64,000 nt of DNA from Plicaturopsis crispa FD-325 SS-3 (lineage: Eukaryota > Basidiomycota > Agaricomycetes > Amylocorticiales > Amylocorticiaceae). The stretch covers positions 904,461 through 968,460 of the forward strand of contig KN832557.1 of assembly GCA_000827205.1 (NCBI GenBank), read 5' to 3'. Below the pieces are notes generated by a model. That model saw nothing but the letters and a program-made list of their open reading frames with translations. It was not told the origin of the DNA and did not search any database. Of the stretch, positions 22,106 to 31,877 are shown one piece after another (within the stretch, counting starts at the first letter, position 1; the number at the start of each line of letters is the position of its first letter). The translations under genes were made by a program, and so were the position numbers.

Positions 22106-24762
22106 TCAGTCTCGAGCGGTAGCATAGTCCTCCGGAAGAAGGTCAGGGGCCGAGCGGACACCGCGCTCACTGTGGGCAGCACGCCAAGATTCAGCATTGC
22201 TTTCATATATGACGCCACTGCGAGGTGAAAAAAAACGCACATCTGTTCGATAGCAACCATGAGATCATAGTTTATCTCCTGACTGACTGCCGAGTCAAAC
22301 TTGTACGCAGGGTGAGAGCGGATGAAGTTGCGAATCCAAGTAGCGGGTGTGACCAAAGAGCCTGTAGAATCCTTCGCGATCAGCGTGTGCACTTGATTGG
22401 AGAGGCGGAGAGGACTTGCCGTTGACTCTCCGCTTAATGAAGTCGAGATAACGATTTATTTCGCGTTTCTTCTCGTGGCCTTCGTCGAGGCCTTCCACAT
22501 ATGCGTCTACGAGCGATAACAAGCCCGGGAAATGGTCGGGCTGCAAAACGAGTTAAGCTCACGGACGAACTAGCCCAGGAATAACTTGGTATGTACCTTG
22601 CCGTTGAAGATTTCCTGAATCGTCATTTCCTCGTATTCGTCCTCGACTGGACCGACATTGATTATGCGCTCCTTCAGAATGAATTCGTCTTGTAGAGGCG
22701 TGTCCTTGAGCGGGGGCGATGCGCTAGGAGTGGATGCACCGGAGGAGGATGAAGCATTGCTAGCCGGTGGCGACGGGTGTCCAATTTCTTTCCGGAAGTA
22801 AAACTTCTGGGTGTGAACAGCGTCCCGCTGTTGGCTCCGTCTCATGTTCTCGTCAACCTGTAAAGTGAAGTGGTTTAATCAGATTGGCAACACCGAAAAG
22901 AAGAGGAGTTTATCACCTTAGACATAGGAATATAAAAATTGAGATCGAACTTTAAGATAACGCGGGATAGTAAGACCATGAAGACTGCAAAGGCAGCGTT
23001 CTCAAAGTCCGTGATTTGGACCTCCATGCTCCGGAATTCGACGCGCCAGCCGATGCCGGATCCTGGAGGGGGTGGTTTGAATCGCATGGTCTGCCAGTTA
23101 GACGACTGGAGATTTTCCCAGTGGCCGGTGCTGTTCTCGTCCTGGTCCAAGGTCTCCTTGTAGACGACAATAGGATCACGAATGAACAAGTGCGAGACGT
23201 GTTTCGCCATAAGGTCGTCGACACCTATAAACGCATTAGAGCTGGACCGAAAAATTCAATAAGGGAATTAAGGGTACCATTCTCGCGCAGGCGCGCGTAA
23301 ATGTCTTCGTCGTATGGCATCTCGTTGTCGTTATATTCCGGCCGGTTCATGGGATCCAAAGAGAGATAGCTATCTACGCTGTCGTAGCGAGATTTAGGAA
23401 TTCTAAACCGACTATCTTTGAGTGGCTGCCATGAGGTCTCAATCATCTGCTGAACTGCATAGGTTGCACAAGAGATGTCACCTTGAGACCGCGTTCCTCC
23501 TCCGTACGATCATCGAGGCACGCCGCGACGGCGCTCCAACGAGCGTCGACATCTGCCAGCCACCCACGCCATGCAGGACTGGCGGCGGTCAAGGACATCT
23601 GTAAGTATCCTTGAGCATTCACATTCATCGGAAAGTGAATGGTCATACAATAACACCTGTCAGAGGGATTAACCCGTCATACAAGCGGCGTGCTTCCGAC
23701 AGGTTGTTTGCCTGGAATGTTACTTGCAAGCAACAACAGCCCATGCCGAACTGCATTTCCGGTCAGAATCCAGGATGGCGGGTGCTGACAGGTAGAACGA
23801 CATACTTGAAGTGAGTCTAAATAAATGTGGTCTATAAATGCAGCGCCATTTCTAGCCTCAGAGTCGTCGGGGTGGAGATCGCGGTGCCACGGTATCGTAG
23901 GATCTACGAATGGCCGTGGCGTCCTGTCGTCGATATAGATGGGGATGTTGACCTGTATCTTAGACCCTCTCCTCGCAGGGATGTTGGCCACACACGCTCT
24001 GCAAACACCCGTCAGAAAGGGCTGCGAAAACGCGGTGATAGGACTCACGGGAAGCGCACGTGCGGCGACGTCGCCTCGTCGGGTAAGAATAGACTGTGGG
24101 TTGAGGTCGCATCTTCTGGCCTGAAATGAGGCTCGGTGAATACGCCAGGTACGCCGATTCGGGGGAACGCAGTGACTGTAAGAGGCAAGTCGTTTGGCCC
24201 CATAGTTCCGCGAATCAGTTTGCGTCTTTGTATCTTGGTCAGTGCGTGCGACACCTGTATCACAAATGAACATACCTCTCGCGCATGCTGCGCTCTACAC
24301 GCAGCAGATCAGTCATGGATCCTGTGTATGGGCCTGCCGGTGTGGACTCGACCATATACCCGCCGCATTCAACGACGAAAACATGGCGCCTGCAGTGATG
24401 GTATGATTATTCTAGTAGCATCTAGCAGCAACTCTCGGAACTCACTCCGAGCCTGACTTGTGCTGAATACTCTCTATCGTGTCGAGCACCTCTGTTTGCT
24501 TCAAGGCAAGTTTGGCATTCTTGCCTTCGTCATCGAATGAGACGAGCATATATTCTACCTGGATCACACAGTCAACGGGGATCGCATGTAGATGGGACAA
24601 TCAAGCGCGTACTTCGTCACCCCATAGTACACCGTCTCCGTGCCTATCCTTCTCTCTCTCCCAGATGTTCAAAAACTGTGTTATGCCGTGAAGCCTAATG
24701 TGGTCGGCATATTTCCTGGCCTCCTCCCAGTTTAACGCTGTCCCGAGGAAAAGCAAGCCCAT
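22106..24762 (-). CDS. GCS1: Glutamate-cysteine ligase catalytic subunit
   Basis: The enzyme joins glutamate and cysteine with ATP, the rate-limiting step of glutathione synthesis. The ATG at 24760-24762 begins [20 protein letters not shown]. About ten introns split the gene. Diagnostic segments in order: [119 protein letters not shown] (glutamate/ATP site), [13 protein letters not shown] and [15 protein letters not shown]. The C-terminal part has [14 protein letters not shown] and ends [11 protein letters not shown], with the stop at 22106-22108. Length, about 680 residues, fits fungal Gsh1. It lies about 1 kb from the dipeptidase DUG1 on the same strand, which also acts on glutathione-derived peptides. 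Confidence 0.94.
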
Positions 24763-25766
24763 GGCGATGTAGAAAAATGCAGTGGGTGATTATGCGGAGG
24801 AAAGGAGAATGTTTGAGAGGGTAAGTGGTTGAAAGGTTGAGATAAGTACGTCAAGGTAATCAGGGTAGATCTCGCAAAGTTATGGTCCTGTACTTACTTA
24901 CGTCGGACGTCCGGGGTTTAGATATTGACTCGCAGAGCCTACCGAGCTTATCAGGACTGAACTGAATGAGTGGATCTGACCTGTTGTGAGCGCGTGAACC
25001 ATGTGTGTTTATCGGTGTCGTCCTGCCTTTTCTCGTGTCCTTGACCGCTTCCTCCGGGCAGGTGGCACACGGGCGCACGCCTATGGAGGTCAAAGCAGGT
25101 CATCGGTCGTCTGATTTCATGACTAGAATGCCTGAATGTAGACCGTCTTATCATAAACCTCGGAGCGCTCCGAGTATGAGACGCGAAGGTACTTACATTA
25201 CAGGAACCGTGTCCGCGGTCAATCGATTCACCAAAACGGGTCAATTCCAGGCTTATTCGGTTCGATGGTTGTATCAGCTGTCTTCAAGCGACCAAATCAA
25301 CTGTCAGAACCAGAACAAAAATGTAGCAGAATACGCACTTGCCAAGATGTCTACCACGGTCGGCGGTGGTGGCTTGCAAGTTGTTGAGAACATCGAGAGA
25401 ATGGAAACCGTCTTCTTGTACAATTAGAACCGACCGGTTTGACGATTTACCTTTTGATGGGACCCAGTATAACGTACAAGAACTATGGCACACTCGTGCA
25501 GCAAGCAGCCATCCTCATCCCCATCGAACGATACCTCCGAGTCCCCTGCAGCGAAGGACAAGAAATGGTTTCTTTTCGATGTGTCTGGCCGGTCGAGCTC
25601 ACTGGCGACCAGCACAAGCCGGTGAGCCGGTGACTTGACATCCTCCACGGCATTAACAATGAAATTGAAAATCGAGAAAATGATTTACAAAACATGTACG
25701 CACTTCCTGTCATCATGATTGCTATTTCGTACAACATTGTCATAAATTCTGCCTTCCCTGCGCACC
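24763..25766. other. Gene-poor spacer with one possible unrecognised minus-strand exon
   Basis: This 1-kb spacer lies between DUG1 and GCS1. On the minus strand, 25648-25440 stays open and reads as a plausible exon (MEDVKSPAHRLVLVASELD onward, acidic and Cys/His-containing near its end), followed by a GTAAAT that could be a donor. I cannot extend it convincingly, and it matches no family I know. A CGGAGCGCTCCG palindrome lies near 25160. The GCS1 promoter must be at its left end. Confidence 0.3.
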
Positions 25767-27695
25767 TCACGTTCCCTTGGTAATGTCCGCAATCTCATAG
25801 AGATACGTGCCCAATAGCTTTGTCTGTACAATAATCGTGATCAGTGAAAATCCTGGCAAGCACTGCATACGACAAAAAAAACAGGGGAACGCACCCCTTC
25901 AATAAAGTTCGACCGATCGAGTTTCTCGTTTGTTGAGCTGTCGAGATGCACAGATCAGCGGGCCGTATCAACGCGGATCAGACGACCAACAACTCACTGC
26001 GCGCCATCGTCGCCCCTTCCCATAGGAAGCAAAAGCACATTAACGTTCAGGCTTTCGGCAAACGTGAGAGTGACAGGGATAGAGCCGCCCTCGCGTGTCA
26101 GGTCGGGGTTTTGCTTGTATACAGCCTGGCCACACATGCGATCAGCTCGGCATGCGATAGAATAGGGCATACTCGGACATACCACTGTAGCCCGCTTGGC
26201 AGCCTCGTAGTTGTAGTGGTTCACGTCCGCGACCCACGGCTTCCCCGAGTGCAGGTTCTCGACAGTCAGTGTGTTCTTGGTCCCGATTTTCTTGAATTCT
26301 GCCTCCAGATACTCCGTGACCTTGTCATCGACCGCCTCGGGTGTCTGCGGCGGCACCAAGCTGGAATGAAGACATGAGCGAGCGTTAGCGGTGCGGGGAG
26401 CTTGACAGAGAGCTCACCGAATGCTGAACTTTCCAGACACTTTCGCTGGAATGACGGTCTTTGCGCCCGGGGCAGAGAATGCACCCTCGATACCGTGCAA
26501 TGACAAAGAAGGAAGCCGCATACGACCCATGAGCACTGTCGCCTTGTCATCGGAAAGAGCGGTTTTCGAACCGGCAGATTCCTCGATATCGGCGATAGAA
26601 TAGTCCAGGCTATCGTATATCTTCCTGGAATTTGTGAAACATGAGTCACCGCGTATTCACAAGAAGCCGCACCCACTTTTCTTCCTCGCTCGCTGCGTGT
26701 ACCATGTCATCTACTCCGGGGATGAGGATGCTACCGTCAGGCGCCACAAGCTTGCTCAAAAGGAGCACCAAGTCCGTCATCGGCTCGTGAACTGTGCGGC
26801 CAAAGACACCAGAATGGAGGTCGCGTGCGGGGCCCGAGACCGTCACCTTGAAGTACGTGAGACCACGCAGACCGTATGTGATCGCAGGCGTGCGCGTGTT
26901 GAGCCAGTAGTTGTCTGACTAAAGGAACACGGCCGTGAGATGGACCCTCTACGTCGAGGGGGCAATGGCTTACTATGCAGACGCAGTCGACGTGGCCGAA
27001 CCAGCCGTCCTTGCCCTTCTTGGCTTCAGACTCGATGAGCTCGTCAAGTCCCTCGCTTCCGCTTTCCTCCATGCCCTCGAAGCAGAAGACCAAGTTCACG
27101 GGCAATGGCCGCTGCGACGTGTGGTGTGCTTCCAGGACATTCAGCCAGCCAAGAATCGGACCCTTGTCATCGGAGGAACCACGCCCAATGAGCTGACCCG
27201 AGGGAGAGATGGTCAACTTGAATGGATCGGTATCCCATCCGTCCGATACATTGGCCTGCGAGAGGAAAATGCGTCAGCTAACGCGTTGCACGCCTTTCGT
27301 TGACGCGAAAGAATTACGCGCCGGCTGCACGTCGAAATGGCCGTAGATGAGCACGGTCTTCTTGGACGGATCGTTTCCGATCTTGCCGAGGATAGCTGGG
27401 GGCAGCTGCAACTCTTCACCATCCATGATATGCTTTCCCAGATCGACCTTTTTCGTGTCGACGCCGTAGGCGTTCAGTTTGCCCTCGAGCCAGGATGCCA
27501 TTCTGAATACATCCTGCCTGCGCGATGGATCCCCGCTGATACTGTGGGGGTACGAATGTAACAGACAGTTTAGATTCGGTCCGCGCACAGATCTAGGACG
27601 GCAAACCTGGGGATCGCGACTGCTTCACCGAGGCGCTCGATAAATGCGTCTGCATTCTGATCAATGTACTGCAGTATTTCAGCGGGAGCAGGCAT
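25767..27695 (-). CDS. DUG1: Cys-Gly metallodipeptidase, M20 family
   Basis: The peptidase cleaves Cys-Gly, the product of glutathione breakdown, with two metal ions. The start ATG is at 27693-27695 ([18 protein letters not shown]). Diagnostic segments in order: [35 protein letters not shown] (metal His), [14 protein letters not shown] (bridging Asp), [14 protein letters not shown] (catalytic Glu pair), VDCVCISDNYWL (metal Asp), [47 protein letters not shown] and [13 protein letters not shown]. The His of the last motif is assembled across an intron (CA|C, with the donor near 25997). The C-terminus [14 protein letters not shown] and the stop at 25767-25769 match Dug1. All metal ligands are present. 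It is divergently transcribed from LCB2. Confidence 0.94.
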
Positions 27696-27989
27696 TTTAT
27701 CGCGACCGTAGGTTCTGTGTGAGAGATAGCACTGGAGACTGACTGATTCTGGACCTGGAGATTCAGCGGCCGACGGGTGGCGGGATTCGGAAGCGGCGTC
27801 GGCAGGCGTCGGCACAAGTTCGTAGGAATCATTTGTCTGGGACTTGGTCAGAATCCGAACCTACAGATCTTTCTTTCCTTCCACGACGACGACGACGACG
27901 ACGATACCGACGACGAGCTTTGCATAGCGCGCAACGAGTTAAACCATAAAACTCGAGCGACAGCGGTCAAGGTTAACCGCTCGCTTATC
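27696..27989. promoter_or_regulatory. Shared promoter region of DUG1 and LCB2
   Basis: Only 294 bases separate the two start codons, so both promoters must lie here. It includes an (ACG)7 microsatellite at 27883-27903, in the probable LCB2 leader. Confidence 0.5.
27883..27903 (+). repeat. (ACG)n microsatellite
   Basis: Seven perfect ACG units lie in the LCB2 leader. Read in the LCB2 frame they would encode an Asp run if translation began upstream of the chosen ATG. Confidence 0.85.
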
Positions 27990-30061
27990 ATGCCGTCTCC
28001 AATGGCCCTAAACCCGCCTTCGCCCACGCCTTCCATGTTCAAAAAGAAGTCGTTTTCGTTGGTTCCCCCCATGACCTCTGCAGCGTCGTACCTGTCTGCG
28101 GTGTCGCAGGCCGACGCACGTCTGCGGACTAGAGGAAACACCCCGACGGCGACTCCAGCACTGTCGCTGTCATCGTCTGTTACAGGCGAGTCGGAGGACA
28201 CGCTGCTCGACGAGTCCGAGCTAGCGCACTCGTACAATGATGGGCTTATACACCCGGTGGAGCCGCCTACTTCCGAGCAGGTGTTCACCACCGTCCACAC
28301 CGAGTTTGGGCATTGTGCGAACCCCAGCTACCGCCATACCTCGGAGCACCCGCGCGGCGCCCCTGTACAGGGCCATGTCCCCGACGACCCACCTTACTAC
28401 ATCCTCCTGTCCACGTATGTCAGCTACCTCATCCTCATCGTCCTCGGTCACGTCCGCGACTTCTTCGGCAAGCGTCTCAACCCAGCATCCTACCGCCATC
28501 TCATGCCCCACGGCGGATACGCGCCGCTGAACTCCGACTTCGACTCCTTCTACACGCGTCGCCTCAAAACGCGCATGGATGAGTGTTTCTCGGCGCCGGT
28601 CACGGGCGTGGCTGGGCGTACAATCGTTCTGCTCGATCGTTATTCCAAGGATTACAACCGCTCGGCGGTCCTTACTGGGACCCACACGCGGGCACTGAAC
28701 ATATCGTCGTACAACTACCTCGGGTTCGCACAGGCACGTGGAGGATGCGCAGATGCGGTCGAAGACTCCATCAAGCGGTATGGTGTGGCTTCGTGTGGCC
28801 CGCGGTTGGCCGGTGGTTCCATCGATCTGCACACGCAGAGTGAGGCCCTCGTTGCCCGCTTCGTAGGCATGGAGGACGCGCTCATCAGCTCTATGGGTTT
28901 TGCTACCAACTCGACCATCATCCCGGCACTCGTCAACAAGGGCTGCCTCGTCATCTCCGATGAGCTCAATCACGCGTCCATCCGCTTTGGTGTGCGATTG
29001 AGCGGTGCCAATGTGCGGATGTTCAAGCACAACGACATGGAAGCGCTCGAGTCTCTCCTGCGGGAAGTCATCAGTCAGGGCCAGCCCAAGACACACAGGC
29101 CGTGGAAGAAGATCCTGATCATTGTAGAGGGCTTATTCAGCATGGAGGGCACTATGACGAACCTACCCCGTCTGCTGGAGCTCAAGCAGAAATACAAGGT
29201 AAGGCTCGTTATGTCTTGTCGCCACGACCGCTTGTTTACCATTTACTGTTGCAGTTCTACCTGTTTGTTGACGAGGCTCATTCGGTTGGTGCTCTTGGCC
29301 CGCACGGTCGTGGCGTCGCCGATTACTTTGGTGTCAACCCCCGATCCATTGACATCCTCATGGGCACATTTACCAAGTCCTTTGGTGCGGCGGGTGGGTA
29401 TATTGCAGGGAGCAAGGCGCTTATCGACCGGTTGCGCGTGCGCGGCCACACTGGTCCATACGCCGAGTCTATGTCACCCCCGGTGCTTACCCAGGTCGTC
29501 GCGAGCATGGCAAGCATCATGGGCGTATCGCCACCGCTCCAAATGTCCAGTTCGACGAGCACCCTGCGGGAAGATGCTGGCGATGCGTTGGTACAGCACC
29601 CAGGTCCTGCCCCTGCGTCCTCTATTCCTTCGTGGATCAATCTCCCGATCGAGTTACGTGACGGATCAGAGGGGCTCTCCCGGCTTCGTCGTCTGGCTTT
29701 CAACTCACGGTACCTTCACAACGGCCTGAACAGACTTGGCTTCATCACATATGGATGCGTGGACTCGCCCGTCGTGCCGTTGCTCGTCTTCAACCCAGGC
29801 AAGATGATGGTGTTTCATCGGCTCATGAAACTGCGCGCCACCCCCATCGTCACCGTCGTGGTTGCCTACCCTGCAACGCCCCTCGTCACGAGCCGAGTCC
29901 GCTTCTGCGTCAGTGCATCGCACACCAAAGCCGATATTGACATCATCCTGAGGGCATGCGATGAAATTGGGGACCTGTTGGACCTGAAGCACGGCCACCA
30001 CGAGCGGTGGCCACTGGAGAAAATCTTGACCAATGCAGTGGAGGTGGCCAACAGCAGCTAA
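27990..30061 (+). CDS. LCB2: Serine palmitoyltransferase subunit 2
   Basis: With LCB1 this ER-membrane enzyme condenses serine and palmitoyl-CoA, the first step of sphingolipid synthesis. I chose the ATG at 27990 (MPSPMALNPPSPTPSMF); the frame stays open upstream but without a clear ATG. A membrane segment (YYILLSTYVSYLILIVLGHV) lies near residues 130-150. The alpha-oxoamine synthase core follows: NISSYNYLGFAQ, CGPRLAGGSIDLH, DELNHASIRFG, EGLFSMEGTM, FVDEAHSVGALGPHGRG and the PLP-lysine motif GTFTKSFGAAGGY. A single intron (29199-29253) lies just before FYLFVDEAHS. The C-terminus has LVTSRVRFCVSASHTKADI and the stop is at 30059-30061. The catalytic Lys marks it as the LCB2 rather than the LCB1 subunit. 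Confidence 0.95.
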
Positions 30062-30342
30062 TGGTTTCATGGATTAGGGATCGCGACTGCTGTCGCCGGG
30101 TCGAAGTCTATCTTACAACTTGCTATAGAGCGTCGGTGCTTGTTTTACCCTGCTATTCAAAACCCTTTCACAACTCCCGTTCTCTAATAACCATTATCTG
30201 TCAATATTTGCTTTTGTACACTACCTTACACCTTCAAGCTGCTACACGCAGTCTTCATAAATTTTCTATGCTTTTTGTGTGCTCCCCTTGTGTTCTCTTG
30301 CGTTCTTCTGACCCAATAGACTGACTTGTGTGGCGATGCTAA

Positions 30343-30398
30343 TGCGGGGTAGCCGGTAGCGTGTATCCGCCTGACCTCATTGGCGGAACTACCCCGCA
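30343..30398. promoter_or_regulatory. Nested inverted repeat with paired GCGGGG sites
   Basis: Outer arms TGCGGGGTAG (30343-30352) and CTACCCCGCA (30389-30398) are perfect inverted copies. Inner arms TCCGCC (30366-30371) and GGCGGA (30382-30387) pair inside them. Both outer arms contain GCGGGG, which fits the SYGGRG consensus of the CreA/Mig1 carbon-repression factors. The pair lies about 76-131 bases before the F-box start codon. Role inferred. Confidence 0.55.
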
Positions 30399-30417
30399 CT
30401 CATGACTTGCTCCTGAC

Positions 30418-30427
30418 TTTATATAAG
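30418..30427 (+). promoter_or_regulatory. TATA box of the F-box gene
   Basis: TTTATATAAG lies 47 bases before the ATG and 20 bases after the hairpin, a plausible core-promoter position. Confidence 0.55.
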
Positions 30428-30473
30428 CCAGTCGCTCTCAAGGTATGTACGATTCCTGTTACCATCTACCGCC

Positions 30474-31570
30474 ATGTCGATCGCTGAATTCCCCCTCGAA
30501 CTCATAGCAGAGGTTTTCTCTTTTGCCACCCTCGTTCACCCTATCCCCTCCGCAATTTTGCGCATTAACAAAGCCATCCATGAGCTCTGCCGACCAGTTC
30601 TGTATACTCATCTTCATTTCAAGTCGACCGCCCAGCTGCGGAGCTTCTCCAGGGAGTACAGCCTCCTCTGTTCACCCGCCAAGTCTATTACCGTTCGCGT
30701 CGCTGGCGGGGAGTCTGACTATGATCTATTCTCGTGTTTGCGACTCGCCGTCGTGAGATGCATGAGCGCGGCTCCTAGCCCCGCATACCCACCCGTCACT
30801 ACTACGCCAAGGGCTCGCAGGAATAGTCAGTTACACCTGGACACATTGTCGCTGTGTCTCAACTCGCATGCGCGCGATCCAAATTTACAAGCCGTCGAAG
30901 ACTCCTTGAAATGGACCGAGTGAGTCGGTTCTCCTGACTTGTAACTGATACTTAAACCTCCAGTCTTCAGTCCTAAGGTATTCACTTGGACGGGTCCTGA
31001 CCCAGAGCACCATTTTTCTACCGCGGTAGGTTTCTGAATGCTTATATTATCTGCGTGTAATAATTGATAGACCGACGCTTTATATAGATTGTGCCAATGG
31101 CCGCTGTCCATTTGCTGAACGCAATGCAGACCTGGAGCCGCATCGAGCACATAACCATGACCAACATATCGTTCTCCCTGTCCTGTGCCTCGTCAAACCC
31201 CCCGTCCGCTGGTGTCACATCACTGCCCTCGCCCTCCCGCCTCCTCGGCAAAATCCCCACCCTGCGTACTCTCTACATCGGGTCTGCGACTTTCCTCTCA
31301 CCGGAGGCCGTTGCCGCGTTCGTGCTCGTGCCAGGCATGGACGCCCTGGAGCGCGTGTCGCTCGTGGATGTGTACAGCCAAAGCATTTGGGGTCCACGCG
31401 TACGCCGCTCTGATGTCGAGCAGGCCGCCATTGCGCTCGGCGTGGTTCACTGCAAGGCCCACGAAGCGCTTGCGCTAGCTCGGGTGCGGAGAATAGTATC
31501 GTGCCAGAAGAAAGCCGAGAGAATTGTCGGCGGTGACCGAGCTTTGGACGGGACGGCAGACCTTGATTGA
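30474..31570 (+). CDS. F-box-like protein, Agaricomycete type
   Basis: The ATG is at 30474 (MSIAEFPLELIAEVFSF). The first 45 or so residues form an F-box-like motif (FPLELIAEVFSFA, then AILRINKAIHELCRPVLY), which would bind Skp1 in an SCF ubiquitin ligase. The remainder, about 230 residues, is typical of the many F-box-like proteins of mushrooms and has no recognisable ligand domain. Introns follow DSLKWT (about 30919-30970) and HHFSTA (about 31026-31087). The C-terminal exon ends at 31568-31570. The target is unknown. Its promoter carries paired GCGGGG sites. It converges on a second F-box gene, so two F-box genes sit tail to tail. Confidence 0.78.
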
Positions 31571-31877
31571 AGCATGTTCGGCGACCGCTGTATCCGTTGT
31601 ATCAACGGGCTGTATTCCCTTTGTATTCCTCTATTGGCTGCGTCAAAATACCGTTGGCCTTCACTTGTACATGTACTCAATCACTCTCGTCAGGCTCTGT
31701 ACACATTACTTGTACTTACCCTGGGTACTCTCAGAGCAGCGCAATTCGATGGCTATGTTCCGCGATGTATTTTATTGTACTTATTACAATCAGCATCTGG
31801 TACATTTAGTCTGCTCAGACTATATAGCTCTATGCATATACCTGGATGTGCCTCCACGACTCGAAGGACGTTATGGC
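31571..31877. other. Spacer between convergent F-box genes
   Basis: About 307 bases that should contain two 3' UTRs. Nothing else is recognised. Confidence 0.4.

Larger units (their letters stand above)
30062..30473. other. Intergenic region with promoter of the F-box gene
   Basis: This 412-base spacer holds the LCB2 3' UTR and then the well-marked promoter of the F-box gene (nested hairpin and TATA box, listed separately). Confidence 0.5.

Noticed and set aside
28221-29096. A 291-codon minus-strand open frame
   Set aside because: It lies wholly antisense to the LCB2 catalytic domain and has no similarity to a known protein.
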